Assembly (NCBI RefSeq): GCF_000002075.1
Contig: NW_004798074.1
Coordinates: 142,560-206,559 of the forward strand
Source: Aplysia californica
Lineage: Eukaryota; Mollusca; Gastropoda; Aplysiida; Aplysiidae
DNA: 64,000 nucleotides
Direction of reading: 5' to 3'
Part shown: positions 28,101-39,339 of the stretch, piece after piece
Layout: each line of letters opens with the position of its first letter
Numbering within the stretch: position 1 is the stretch's first letter
The notes under the pieces: model-generated
Database searches by the model: none
Seen by the model: only the letters and a program-made list of their open reading frames with translations
Told to the model about the DNA's origin: nothing
Position numbers and translations under genes: made by a program

Positions 28101-31100
28101 ATGTTTTTAGTTCTGATTCTGATTCCAATTTTCATGAACATGCGATTTGTCATGTTCAATTTTCTCATCAAAGTCCTGAGCATGTTTTATGACCTTTGTG
28201 TTTTTTGATGAGCTACAGATATAATATTGATGAGGGCTGGGACTACACAAATAATTTGATACCCGGTTATGAAAAAAATACCTGAGTACCCGTCTACCCG
28301 ACATTTCAATTATCATTATGGTGTTTCTGTACTTCTCTGCCTGCTTGTGATTTCGTTTGGGTGTTTTTCCTTCAAATTCTTTAAGAGGCTTCAAGTTGAA
28401 GACTCATCAACTTTTATTATGCTTTTGCAGATGTTGCAGGATGCACTTTTTTCGTCTTTTTATTTTCTCAGAGTAATCCCGAGAGTATGACTTTCTTTGA
28501 GACATCTTGATAGAAACTGTGCTAAAATGACAAAGCCAAAGCTATTTAAACCCGTTTACTTCACATAATTCTTAGTAATTTTCCGCTTCTCCGTTAGATT
28601 CTTAGAACTGCACACTATTTGCTTCCATATATAAGGACATTGAAATTGAAACTATAGGCCTAGCCCAACCAAAGTATCTGAACGCTTCTTGGAAACTTTC
28701 TCTTAACATGCCCAAATGTGGCTTGTTTTGTGGTCTGCTGGTTTCCAGGGAAAGGAGGTATGAGTAGCAGTGGACACTAGTGGATATTGGCCAATATTGA
28801 ATACTGTATTGACTAAGAGAGCTCAATATCTGAACGAAGGGAAGTAATTTAAGAGTAGTTGCATAGCATTAACGAAGGGGAGTAGAAAACCCGGGTACCC
28901 AACACAAATACCCTGGTAGCCGGTTTTGAGCTCTTTACCCGGTACTCACCCAGTCCTAGTATTGATGTTCCCATTTTGCTTTCTGGAAAGTGCAGACAAG
29001 GATTTCATGGGGGGTTCTTGTGGCCTAGAGGTTAAGGTGTTCCCCTCTCATTCAATAGGTCCCTGGTTCGAATCCGAATAGCGATTTTGTTATCTAAATT
29101 TGTTTCCTTTCCTGCTCTCTAGCAATGTTCTGTCGTCTGCTTTCGCCTCTTCTTTCTGCCCCCACCTCCTTTGCCCACACCTCTGGGCTCCTGACTCTTT
29201 CTGCTGCCTTTGTACTGCTACTCCCTGGCTCTTTGTTACTGCTGTCTTTCAGCTACACCCCTGATCTTGTGGTAGGAAAGATCTACACCTAGCCTTCTTG
29301 GACAAGGGTGAAAAATCTCGGAGGTCATGTGTGCAAGTTGCGCACGTTAAAGATCCCCTGGTGGCCCAAAATCGATAAGAGTAGGCTTCTGCGCCACCCA
29401 GGCAAAATTCAAAATTTTTTACCAATTGAAAATGTTTAATGTGTCCTGCGCGCTCATATGACCTTATGCAGTTGCGAGCGCCATAAAACACTTACCAAAT
29501 ATAAAATTAAAAATGTCATGCTGTGTGCGCAGCGTTGGTGAAAAGTGTTACAGTTAATTCATCGCTATAGCGCTACGTCAATAGATGTAATATTAGTCCA
29601 TACTTAGAGACTGCCAATAGCATTATGTATACAGCAGATATGGGAATGTGGCAAAGCCCATTTCAACTTCGTATATTTAACTTTTGATTCAGTCTTTTTA
29701 AAGAAGTTTCATTTAAAAAAGTTTTTTTTTAATTTGTGAGGGCACTGTTGATTCTCCTGCTATATGGCGGTGATCTCTGGCAGTGCGTGCCGCTCTGTGT
29801 GATAACTGTAGTCATGAATAAGTTATCTTTTGGAGATTTACAAAACCATGTGTGTTTGTGTTGAGTTTTCATGTTAAATTCTACATGTACTTTCTACTCC
29901 TGGCAGATTGTAATGCTGTCCTTGGCCTTCAAGCTTAATGCCAAACGTATGGGATTCTTCACAGCTGAGGAATGGATGAAGGGCATGACAGAACTACAGT
30001 AAGTTATCAGTATGTCTAAGTGTTTGTTCTAATATCTAGCTTATGATATATTGTGCCATTAGTGGTCACTGAATTTTTAAGTATTGTTTTTGTTATTGCG
30101 AAAAATTTATTGTTTAGAGGCCCTGCTTGCTCACATTTAGGGCTGAATGAAATAAAACATTTAGCATTAAGCTTGCGAAAGGTTGGAGGTGCCACTGGCA
30201 GGTCAGAGTTCTTTTCCTTTCCTCTGTTGTTTCTATTTGTCTTTTTTACTCTTTCGCTGTGCGAATTAACAGTTGCTTGAAGTGATCGTCTTTTTTTAAA
30301 CTAATGAAAAGAAGACAACAAGACTAGATTTCTCACAGTGACACTATTTTTTCCCCAGGTGTGACACAATAACTAAGCTTCAAAACCGACTGGACTACCT
30401 GAGAGCTCTGTTGAGTGACCCGACGTGTTTTAAAAACATCTACAGATTCGCCTTTGACTTTGCCAGGGTACATTTTTAAATACAGTGTTCATATGAAGTT
30501 TTCTTAAGTTTTTTTAAACATACTCTTTGGTTTTGGAGGGCTTGACATTTTTTAGATGTGTATAAAGCAGGTGGATGACATTTTGCCCTTTGTTGGGACC
30601 AAGTTTCTACAAGAGGAAGTAGTTTTTTTGTGCTACCGCTGTTATTACAACACTTTACATTTCCCATCATCCCTCCAGATTGTTGACTTTGTTGCAATGC
30701 CCTAACCACTCTTTGAGTTTTCTGTCTTATATTTTTTTCAAAGGGTATAATTTGATTTTCTTCTATGTAAAATTCCTCTTACATGTTGTCATTTGTAGTG
30801 TTAAGAGTCATGTGGGTGGTTGGCGGGTGCTCTGGTGTGGTTTGCTCCTTCTTTCCTATAAAAAATCTACCGTCGCTATCTCCTATCCTTCTTTTTTGTG
30901 TTTGTTGCTCTCTTGCAACACCTCTAATCTTCAGCACACACATAACCTTATTGTGTTGCTAGTGCCATAAAACTCTTACTGTGGGTGGTTAGCGGGTGCT
31001 CTGGTGTGGTTTGCTCCTTCTTTCCTATCAAACATCTATCGTCCTTATCTCCCTTCTTCTTTTTTATGTTTGTTACTCTCTTGTAACACCTCTAATCTTT

Positions 31101-32340
31101 TGGCGCTCATATGACCTTATGCAGCTGCGAGCGCCCTAAAACCCCTACTAAAAAGTTCTTGTCTATTTATGTGAATATTTGACAGGTCCAATTAAGGTAG
31201 AACCTCAGGGACATCAATGTGTCTTAGGTAGAGGTGTTACATATGCCTTATTTATTTTTTTTTAGGACAAAGACCAAAGAAGCATGGACATTGAAACAGC
31301 GAAAGCTATGCTGTCGCTGGTGCTTGGGAAGAACTGGCCTCTCTTTTCTTCTTTTCATCAGTTTTTGGAGGTGAGAAAACCAGCCCACATGAATTGATGT
31401 CTACTCTGAAGTAGTTAACTATTATTTTCTCGTTTCTTTTTTACCTGTGTTTATACAATTAACTGTGAAATGGTTATTACTACGTATAGTATCATTTGTT
31501 TTAAATAATGTCAGTTTCTCACCTGCTGTGTGTGTGTGTTTGTGTTTTCAGCAAGCCAAGTACAAAGTGATCAACAAGGACCAATGGTGCAACATTCTGG
31601 AATTTAGCCGTGCCATACAGTCAGACCTATCCAACTATGACGAGGATGGTGCCTGTAAGGACTTGCACCTTTTGCTTTCACTCATCATCATCGTCGTCGT
31701 CGTCATCATCATCATCAATTTCATCAGCATCACCTTTATCTTCTTCATAATCTTTATCATCAATATCGTTATCTCTACATTCTGCTTCACCTGTGTCTGT
31801 GATTTTGTTGTTGTTGTTGTTGCTCAAGAAACAAGTACCATAGTTGATGTCTCCCTATTTTTTTTGTAGCTCAAGAAGGAAGCACCATTATTATATATAT
31901 AAATAACATTGTGTAAGTGGTTGAAAGGTGGTACTGGTAGGTCTTACTGCTTTTCTTTCCCTCTCTTCTTGCTGTCTGTCTGTCTCTCTTACTTTTTCCT
32001 TTCCATTAAATGACTGTTGTTGTGTCAATGTGCTTTATCTTAGTGAGTTAAACAAATGCTGTGGTAGTGTCTATGTTGCACTCTTGTTTTCCCTTAGTGA
32101 CATGATAGTGTCTATAATGTCCAGTTCTAGTATTTCATTCATCACTTTTAGTCACATGATAGTGTTTATATCTTACTTTTGTTCTCCTCCAATCCCTTGA
32201 CAGTGTCTATCCCACACTTGTTCTCCCCTAGTCACTGTGAGTTTTTTTGTTCCTCCCCAGGGCCCGTCATGCTGGATGAGTTTGTGGAGTGGCTCAAGGA
32301 TCAGCGTGGTGTCTCTGGGGAGTCGGGCATGCCTACCTAG
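25160..32340 (+). CDS. DCUN1D5: DCN1-like protein (DCUN1D4/5 type), complete, eight coding exons
   Basis: DCN1-like proteins act as scaffold E3s that promote NEDD8 transfer from UBE2M/UBE2F to cullins, activating cullin-RING ligases. Coding exons: 25220-25293 (exon from about 25160), 26511-26578, 27650-27723, 29907-29998, 30359-30467, 31266-31370, 31552-31654, 32261-32340 (TAG). All junctions are GT-AG and phase-consistent, giving 234 residues (human DCUN1D5 about 237). The N terminus [15 protein letters not shown] is basic and NLS-like. The PONY (potentiating neddylation) domain fills the rest: [94 protein letters not shown]. The last block carries the DAD-type acidic patch and C-terminal residues that bind cullin WHB domains. 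It equally resembles human DCUN1D4 and D5; an invertebrate probably has one co-orthologue of both. No N-myristoylation glycine is present, unlike DCUN1D3. Confidence 0.97.
26305..26480 (+). mobile_element. Headless SINE copy, family B
   Basis: GTGGGTGGTTGGCGGGTGCT, GTGGTTTGCTCCTTC, a T-rich middle, ACACCTCTAAT and a TATATGACCTTACTG...AGTGCCGTAAAAC end. Other copies are at 30805-30975, 30980-31150, 32803-32985, 38735-38915 and 43640-43875. The tail is shared with the tRNA-headed element at 29012-29500. Confidence 0.7.
26620..27416. mobile_element. pogo/Tigger-like MITE in DCUN1D5 intron 2
   Basis: Terminal inverted repeats CAGTTGAACCTGTGTAAGAC (left) and GGCAGGTTCGACTG (right end) are flanked by TA on both sides. 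Internal GTGGCCGTCTTA repeats form further inverted pairs. The 797-bp element has no transposase ORF. CAGTTGAACC ends and TA duplication are typical of the Tigger branch. Confidence 0.85.
28233..28959. mobile_element. hAT-like MITE in DCUN1D5 intron 3, with 8-bp target duplication
   Basis: The target repeat TATTGATG occurs at 28225-28232 and 28960-28967. The ends are AGGGCTGGG on the left and CCCAGTCCTAG on the right; inner inverted repeats contain GGTACCC/ACCCGG. Length is 727 bp and no transposase is visible. The 8-bp duplication and AGGGCTGGG end support hAT. Confidence 0.85.
29012..29500 (+). mobile_element. tRNA-derived SINE, family B with head
   Basis: The head has an A box (TGGCCTAGAGGTTAAGG) and a B box (GGTTCGAATCC) in tRNA spacing. 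The body includes GTTGCGCACGTTAAAGATCC and CTGCGCCACCCAGGC. The tail is CGCTCATATGACCTTATGCA followed by GTTGCGAGCGCCATAAAAC. A 3' tail identical in design to the headless copies shows they belong together. It lies in DCUN1D5 intron 3. Confidence 0.8.
30175..30285 (+). repeat. Dispersed short repeat, family A, inverted copy
   Basis: GGTTGGAGGTGCCACTGGCA then GGTCAGAGTTCTTTTCC and a TTGTTTCTATTTGTC stretch, the reverse complement of the copies within DYNC2H1. Confidence 0.55.
30805..31150 (+). mobile_element. Two tandem headless SINE copies, family B
   Basis: GTGGGTGGTTGGCGGGTGCT starts the first copy and GTGGGTGGTTAGCGGGTGCT the second at about 30979. The first ends AGTGCCATAAAACTCTTACT and the second GCGAGCGCCCTAAAACCC. 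They sit head to tail in DCUN1D5 intron 5. Confidence 0.75.
31921..32030 (+). repeat. Dispersed short repeat, family A, inverted copy
   Basis: GTGGTACTGGTAGGTCTTAC, CTTTTCTTTCCCTCTCTTC, a CTGTCTGTCTGTCTC stretch and CATTAAATGACTG. This is the reverse complement of the copies at 3470-3570 and 9500-9620. Confidence 0.65.
32040..32260 (+). repeat. Minisatellite ahead of the DCUN1D5 last-exon acceptor
   Basis: Irregular units with the pattern TTGTTCTCCCCTAG-TCAC and GATAGTGTCTAT repeat about four times before the real acceptor TTGTTCCTCCCCAG at 32247-32260. Several units end in a pyrimidine run plus TAG or CAG and so look like acceptors. Confidence 0.55.
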
Positions 32341-32802
32341 TGTTGATGTGTGTATGTGTTTGTGTGTGTATGTGTGTGTGTATTGTGGTCAGTCTGGGGA
32401 GCTATAAATTCCCATCTGGCCTCACAGCCTTTGTTTATGTCTGAGTGTGTGTGTGTGTGAGAGCTTGTGTGTGTGAGCTTGTGTGTCAGTGTCTGTGCCA
32501 TGTTGTAAATTTGAATTTTTGCTGTTGTCTCCAGATGGCTGTCGAGTGCCTAGACTGTGACACAGATCCTAGGCTCTGCTGGTCATTTTTGTGTGTGTAT
32601 ATCAGTGTACAGCTGTTTGGTTTTGTGTGTGTGTGTGTGTGTAACAGACTGTGGCAGATAGTCCTATGTCTGCTGGTGCTGCTGATACCTACGTTCCCCC
32701 TAGACCCATATTGCTGAACTGTTTACCAGCTTTCTGTGTCCCGTGTTATCTGTTCCTGTCTCCTCGTATGATTTAAATCAGGTTTTTAGTGTACTATAAA
32801 TC

Positions 32803-32985
32803 CGTCATGTGGGTGGTTGGCGGGTGGTCTTTTGTGATTTGCTCCTCCTTTCCTGTTAAAAATCTTATCTTCTCAATCGCCCCTCCTTCTTTTTTGTGTG
32901 TGTTACTCTCTTGTACCACTTCTAATCTTCGGCACTTATATGACCTTATTGTGTTGCAAGTGCCGTAAAACTCTTAGAAAAACTA
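32803..32985 (+). mobile_element. Headless SINE copy, family B
   Basis: GTGGGTGGTTGGCGGGTGGT start, TTACTCTCTTGTACCACTTC middle, TATATGACCTTATTG and AAGTGCCGTAAAACTC end. It lies in the 3' flank of DCUN1D5. Confidence 0.7.
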
Positions 32986-33541
32986 AAACAAAAATATCTG
33001 TCATCGAAACTCTCCCTTTTTCTAAATGCTTTTAGCTTTTTGTGTGAAACCCAAGAAGCCATACAATCCCATCCCCCCACCCCCACTTATGAGAGCTAAT
33101 CAAATTTGTTTTGTGTGTGTTTCGAGAATAGGGACTTTATTGGTCAAAGATGACAGTACAGTCACAGCTGGTTTTGTTTAGCATTGCTCATGATGTTGGA
33201 AAGGCATTGTGTTTTTGGGATGTGCCTAGTGCGATAATTATTGTGGCTGAGAGAAGGGTTTGGTTTATGATAGAAGAAAGTAGAAGACATGGTATTGTTG
33301 TCAGTGGGATGTGGCTTGTGGTAGAACTCTTTTCACTGACAGATGATGCTATGCTGTGACTTCTTGTAGGTAAAGGTGACTGGAAACTGTACAGGGGGGG
33401 GAGGGGAGAGTTTTGCTTTCTTTGAAATGCTTTTCTGCACGATCTGTGTAGAATTCCCAATGCTCAGTGGAATGAACAATGTGTAGGTGAACACTCTGAG
33501 CCTTGTAGGTCGAATGGGGAATGGAGAAAAAGAACAGTTGG

Positions 33542-33547
33542 AATAAA
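33542..33547 (+). terminator. Candidate poly(A) signal for DCUN1D5
   Basis: AATAAA, the first such hexamer I noticed after the stop codon, about 1.2 kb into the presumed 3' UTR. GT-rich sequence lies nearby. Only transcript data would confirm it. Confidence 0.3.
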
Positions 33548-33559
33548 AGTGAGTGATAT

Positions 33560-34750
33560 TTTTTTTTTTTAGTAATTGCTGGAATATGTTAGGGGGAAAA
33601 CAGTGAGGAGGGCTGAGTGTAGACTAATTTTAAGTGGGTTGCAAGAGTTATGATATACTTTTGACCAGGGAGGGTTATTTCCCTTTGTCCTCAGCAGACA
33701 CGAGTGTAGACCGGCCTCCTGCCTCAGTGCCACATGAAAGTGTTAGATAACTTGTTTTTACTTGTTCCTACTTGAGCTAATGTTTTACGTGTAATGTAAG
33801 GCCATTGTTGTAGCACATTGCCTGAGTTATAAGTTCAGCTGCTGTGTTGAATTGTTGTTTCATCCTCTTTTGACGCCAATATGATTTGATTCGCCAGCAA
33901 AATATTTTATTTGCTTTATACGGATGTATTAGCTTGTAATTATGTAATTAGTTTGGGTATGTTTGATCAGGTTTTTCACGGAATTGAACGTGAGAGATGT
34001 GTGATTGGTATAGTGACAGATGTATGATGACTATGATTGTGCTGGGTGTAAGAGATGTATGATATATTGTAACTACATATTACGATTGTGCAGGTGAAAC
34101 GCTTGTTTCACTTATTAGGTCTTTGTTTTTTTTTCTGCTCTGGCTTGGGAATTTTTTTTTTTTCCTCAATTGGGTGTGGGAAATTCGTGTGTCCTTGCTT
34201 GATATTTGCAAATGAAGCTCTGTCAGCCATGGGTTAAGGGCTGAAGTTGTGTTGTAGAACTGCTTAGTTTATTATTGCCATAATAGTTTTTTTTAACGGC
34301 TCATGTAAAAGATTCCCAGTGCATAAGATTGACAAATGGCATGACCTCATTAATGCAGTATTACTTAGAATGTGGCTATTTATGTGGCTGACAGACCAAC
34401 GTCTGCTGATGGTGGGTAGTAAATGAGTATTGTTGGCCTTCTGTTTGGGTGTATGCGCAGGTAGCAAAAATTCTGATGATAAAGATTGTGAATGTGTAGT
34501 TGTTAGGATTACCATGGAGCGTTGTGAGCAGCTTTAGCAGAGGAACTGTGGCTTGTTTCATTTTTTTCGTGGATTGACTCCAGCAATGTATTTTACTCGG
34601 TCGTTTGTTTCATGCCAGAGCTGTATGTATATTGATTTAATGCAGTCCTCTTGTATTGTGTTACGTTCTGTCTCTGGTTCAGACTTTTTTCCCCATTTCA
34701 TCTGCTGACGACTTGCTAGTATTGACATATCCTTGTTTTATTTGCCTATT
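33560..34750. other. Unassigned intergenic or 3' UTR sequence
   Basis: AT-rich sequence with poly-T runs and no coding pattern, tRNA box or obvious repeat ends on either strand. Confidence 0.4.
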
Positions 34751-34751
34751 A

Positions 34752-35005
34752 TTGGGATGGTTGTTGAGTAGACTACGTTGATCATTGTTGAGTGGACTGT
34801 CATGATGCTTGTTGGGTGGACTGATGGTTATTGAGGAGTGGACTTTCATGATGGTTATTGAGTGGACTTTCATTTGTTGAGTGGACTTTCATTGAGTGAA
34901 GTTTCATGATAGTTGTTGAATGGAGTTTTATGATGGTTGTTGAGTGGACTTTCTTGATGGTTGTTGAGTGGACTATCTTGATGGTTGTTGAGTGGACTAT
35001 GAAGC
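34752..35005. repeat. Minisatellite, about 24-bp unit
   Basis: About ten units of GATGGTTGTTGAGTGGACTT with TC, AT or single-base changes. Some units differ by internal deletion. Confidence 0.9.
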
Positions 35006-35250
35006 TGAATGCTGAGACTCTGCCTTGTTGCTCAACACACCCAATGTTCCCAGGGAAAGAGCCAGTATCTCTGTTGTGACACAACATGCTTGTGCCTGAT
35101 GTGTATATATATCAGTGATTGTGTGTCACAGCACGCTTATGTCTAATATGTCTACTGTGGACACAACACACGTATCTGATGTGTCTATGGTGGATGCAAC
35201 ACTCATGTGTTTGTGTCGGTTATTATGTATCCCCACATTTATGTTTTTAA

Positions 35251-36131
35251 CTCACTCACCTCCATTGCCGCTCCAGTGTCGGTCAATAGGCTTCGACCAC
35301 TCACCACCACTACCGCACCCGTGTCAGTCGTGTATTTTCCTCTTTATTTTTACTAATAGCTGACACATATGCGGCAATGGTCTAGCACAATTACCAGAGT
35401 AACATCCCTTTGACCACTCAGAGCAGTTTCATGGTAATACAATGATTTCCCTTCAAATTCTACCTATTTTTGGAACAGGAATTCCCTTTCTCTCATTCCT
35501 GGGTTTTGTTTTGAGCATCAGCTGCCTGAGTCGATCAAACACTAACGTGATGCTTATGCCGAAGTGAATTGAAAATGGCTCGTAAAACTTTTGAGATTTT
35601 GAATCCATAGGATTCAATGAACTCTGATTCTGATGATGAAGTGCAAATTTATGGTAGCTATGGTAGTTTGAGATGAGAGAAAGAGGCAGATCACCTGTCG
35701 ACAGCAGTAGGATAGTACTAATGCTAGTACTACTACAAGTACTAGTGATTCAAGTGGTGACGCTTCAAATAACGTAGCCTAAGTCATCATAAAATAATCA
35801 ATTCAGTTTGCTTTGTTTTGTTATATATTGTTGTGTGTATATAAAAGTATTTTTAGGACAGAAACAGCAAAAATATTGTACTGGCTAGTTTGGCCCCCAA
35901 AAAAGTTTCCGTCTCAAAAAGTTTTCTTTTTTTTTTTATCTGTAAAATATGAACAAATTAACATAGAGTCAAAATATTTTCTGTTCTGTAAAGCTCAACA
36001 TCTCCTACTGTAACTGGTCAATTTTCATAAATCTAAAAATGAGTAGGTACAGAGTAACTTAATTTTTAAAAAGGTAAAAAAAGTTGGCAGGCAGCAGCTT
36101 GGTCTGAGCTAAGGCGCTGGCAGCGAGTGAG
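35251..36131 (+). mobile_element. piggyBac-type non-autonomous element between TTAA sites
   Basis: TTAA at 35247-35250 and 36132-36135 flank the element. The ends CTCACTCACC and (inverted) CTCACTCGCT form a short TIR. From 35575 a short stretch reads MARKTFEILNP, a stop, then DSMNSDSDDEVQIYGS, which resembles the acidic N terminus of piggyBac transposases. The catalytic domain is missing, so this is an 881-bp internally deleted derivative. Confidence 0.75.
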
Positions 36132-36317
36132 TTAAGTGAGACTGTGTTCTTACATGTCTTTGTCTGTTGTGTTTGAAGTTGACCCAACATGCATGTATTC
36201 GAGTTCCGAGTAGGTTGGCGTAGATACAAGCCTGTGTCTGATGTGTGGGTGGTGGGCACCAAACCCCTGTGTCTGGTGTGTTAAAATGGGTGTGCCTGGA
36301 TTCGCACCTTTGAGTGA

Positions 36318-36490
36318 GTTTGGTGAAGCTGTTTACCGACGTGTGCAGGAGACGTGAATTCGATTCATTTTGGGATACAAATTTTATCGGGTATCTCTGT
36401 CTTTCTGCTGGAATGTTGAATCCCTCTCATCCTGGGTTGGCCCGCCTCTTAAATGACTTAAATGGTGTTGATGGGTACGTAAAATTTCTA
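36318..36490 (+). mobile_element. SINE-like repeat, family D
   Basis: Contains ATCGGGTATCTCTGTCTTTC, TGCTGGAATGTTGAATCCC, TCTCATCCTGGGTTGG and CGCCTC, ending GGTGTTGATGGGTACGTAAAA. The same ordered strings recur at 37305-37490 (with a tRNA-like head) and 37835-37985. Confidence 0.65.
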
Positions 36491-37304
36491 CTATTATATT
36501 TTTTAGAACAGACCATGCCTGTGTCTGAGTGCATTATTGTCTACGCTCAATCCAGGGCGTGTTGTATTCCATTTTTCTCTGTTTGTCATCATGTTCATGA
36601 GGCAATTGCTTCAGTTATTATTATTTTTTCTTTTGTGTGGCCTTGAGAAAATGAGAAAGATATGTCTGCACCCATGATATGTATACATTTTAACAGAAAT
36701 AATCTTCTGCAATATAGATGTTTTTATAGTCTCCATGTGTACTAAAGTTGTACCAGTAAGATCCAAGTGCTTCAAAGAACTGTATGTACCCCATCACATA
36801 AGCATGATATCTTTGTTGTTGTACATAGAATATCTTGACAACTCTTCACTCAAACTATCCAGTGTTCATACCTTGTCAAAATATACGAAGGGGAGGGGGG
36901 GGGGTAAATGATGCCATACTCTACCATGTTCCCCAGTGTCTCTGTGCATCTGTGTGTATGTGTTTGTGTGTGAGGGAGCATTTGTGTGACTGGATGGCCA
37001 ATGATATATGATGATGCAAGTTGTATGTATATATAATCTCTACTGTCGTTTGAGACAGATAGCTGTACATGTACATAATCGTCATTTTTTTTTGTCTTGT
37101 CGTGTTGGAAAGTAGTAACAAACAGTTAGCCTTGGGCATTCTGGTTTAGTAAGTATGTACACAATCGTCCAACTTTTTCTGCCTCCTAGTCCTAGTGTTT
37201 TACCGAGAATGGAATAAAACTAGGAGTAGCAAAGATAGAGACAGCACTGTGTACTGTATTGTGTAACCCTTGTAGTCAAGGGTAAGGACTCACATGCTCA
37301 AGTG

Positions 37305-37490
37305 GTGTCTGTGGTGTAGTGGTTAGGTGCTTTTCTATTCTCTGTCAAGTGCAGAAGGTCTGAATGTGATTCCTGTGTTGGAAAGAATTTTATCAAGTAT
37401 CTCTGTCATTTTGCTGGGACATTGTATATCCCTCTCAGGTGGGGTTTGTCGAAGCCCGCTTCCTGAAAAATCTTAAGTTGTAATAATGGA
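37305..37490 (+). mobile_element. tRNA-derived SINE, family D with head
   Basis: The head TGGTGTAGTGGTTAGGTGC is a good A box; GAATGTGATTCC is a decayed B box. The body has TCAAGTATCTCTGTCATTTT, GCTGGGACATTGTATATCCC, TCTCAGGTGGG and GGAGGCATAAAAAATGCC. Confidence 0.7.
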
Positions 37491-37834
37491 GGCATAAAAA
37501 ATGCCTACATTTACAAAAAATGATTCTCTCTCATAAAGTCCCTGTACCGATAGTCAACTGTGACTGCCAATGTGAAAGACTGGCATGGGTCTTGGTACCT
37601 CAGGACCAGAAGGGATAACAGGGAGGTAGTAGTGGTGGGGAGGATTATTTATTATCTCTGGGGCCTGGGACACCCCTCAGAAATCAGAAATATTAAGTAC
37701 TAGTCTGTAGTTGAAAGATGTAACTAATATATGATAGGGTCTCAGGAAGTGTTTTAATTGCTTCTCATGGAAGTTCGACGTGTGGAGGTGACCATTATAT
37801 ACTCGCACATTTATTGTAGTTTTCTGTTTCTTCA

Positions 37835-37985
37835 CCTATTGTTGCACTGGCATTTGTGGTGAAAGCTGTTTTATTGAGTGTCTCCTCAGTCTCTGTTGGG
37901 ATGTTGTGTCCCTCTCAGCCAGGGTGGAAGCCCACCTCCTAAATAATCAAAATTTTGTTGATAAGGGCATAAAAAACTTATATTA
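37835..37985 (+). mobile_element. SINE-like repeat, family D, truncated
   Basis: GTTGGGATGTTGTGTCCCTC, AGCCAGGGTGGAAGCCCACC and TCCTAAATAATC followed by GATAAGGGCATAAAAAAC. The head is missing. Confidence 0.6.
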
Positions 37986-38593
37986 AAAAGAAAGTCTTTA
38001 AATTTTAAACCTTATTGCAATTGCAGGCCTTAGTACTGAGGTAAAAAAACAACCGTAGTCCCTGAAAGGGTTTGTTCTGAAGTGTGGCACGTCTGTAGCA
38101 GTGATGCTAATCTTCCTCCGAGGAATTTCGGGTTTTTTAGCTTTCCGGGGAAATTTCTCCGCGGTCTGGCCTCCTCCCAAGTCTCACGAAAGTCGGGGTG
38201 CCGATGTATGCGAAAATGTAATTAAAAGAGCGCGAATTCTTAATTCGGAGAAGCAATCATCGTCATCTCGCCATGGAAACTGAAGCCCCTCGCAGTCGGA
38301 ACAAAGATTCAGAATGTGTGGTTGGTCATTTAAAAAAATGACACCCATGCATGCGAATGCTTCGCGGAAAGATTGATGACTAAATACCATCTTTTCAGTG
38401 GTGGAGAACTATAGAGCTTTGAAGGGCTTTCCGTGGTATATTTTTGGCCTTTGGCGTTTTAATAGATATCCTTAAAAAATATCGTCGATGTTTTGGAGGA
38501 TCATTTTTAACACGAAATATGTAGAATACCGGCCAAAAAAATGTACTAATAGAAAGATCAGTTCATTTTCCTTTCGTCAAACTCGGAAAGCAT

Positions 38594-38616
38594 CCCCCCC
38601 CCCCCCCCCCCCCCCC
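38594..38616. repeat. Run of 23 C
   Basis: Uninterrupted poly-C inside the 38.1-kb element; the reverse strand could form a G-quadruplex, and the length may be imprecise in the assembly. Confidence 0.97.
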
Positions 38617-38734
38617 TTCCATGCAGGGAGCATTCAGTACACTACAGTATAGAGCCGTTTCGCTCGCCGTGGGAGCCGGTGTGGTGCCGGCGGGTCAGTG
38701 CTCGGTGTTTTTGTCGAAATAACGACAGATCATC

Positions 38735-38915
38735 GAGTGGGTGATTGATTGGTGCTCTAGTGTGGTCTGCTCCTTCTTTCCTATCAAACTTCTATCGTCC
38801 TTATCCCCCCTTCTTCTTTTTTATGTTTGTTACTCCCTTGTAACGCTTCTAATCTTCTGGCACTCATATGACCTTATGCAGTTGCGAGCGCCGTAAAACC
38901 TCTACTAAAACTAAA
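38735..38915 (+). mobile_element. Headless SINE copy, family B, inside another element
   Basis: TGGTGCTCTAGTGTGGTCTG start and CACTCATATGACCTTATGCA then GTTGCGAGCGCCGTAAAAC end. It inserted into the 38.1-kb element and is therefore younger. Confidence 0.75.
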
Positions 38916-39339
38916 AAAACAGATCATCGTATTTTAGGCGATAAAATACTGATTTGTAATGATCTTACCTTACAGCCTTAAAAAAAGTAAGGCTTCATGA
39001 TAATTATGTTATAGTGATTGTACTCTGTTAATGTGGAGATGTTTGGTGCACTTGGTACTTTTTTATTGTCTGTCAAACATGGGGTTGCAGCCAGTTAGCG
39101 ACTTTAGCAATATTTTATCATGTTTAGAACAGCTGCCATTTTCTTAAAAATTGACTCTGAGGTAAAAGAATGGTACTAATATTTTCAAGAGACATAGGCC
39201 TTTCATACGTAACAGATAAAGTTGGCATACAGCTACTTTGAAAACTTTGTTTCTGATACCTACTAATTCCTCCCTAGTTTGGTCGCGGCACCGATGGTTT
39301 TCCTCCTTTTCGACTTTTTGTCATTATAGCATCACTGCT

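Larger units (their letters stand above)
38098..39338. mobile_element. Inverted-repeat DNA element with apparent TGTA duplication
   Basis: The left end GCAGTGATGCTAAT and right end ATTATAGCATCACTGC are inverted copies; TGTA precedes and follows. The interior has a GC-rich left part (ACGAAAGTCGGGGTGCC), a 23-C run and a family B SINE at 38735-38915. No transposase is readable. Superfamily unknown. Confidence 0.65.

Noticed and set aside
29020-29090. A functional tRNA gene
   Set aside because: A and B boxes are present, but the sequence does not fold as a cloverleaf by eye and runs into a SINE body with a family tail.
34679-35087. ORF with repeated HSTTI units as a possible repeat protein
   Set aside because: It is a frame through a 24-bp minisatellite with no start context, splice pattern or conserved domain.
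38098-38700. GC-rich patch as a CpG promoter of an unknown gene
   Set aside because: It lies within the inverted-repeat element at 38098-39338 and no exon follows on either strand.
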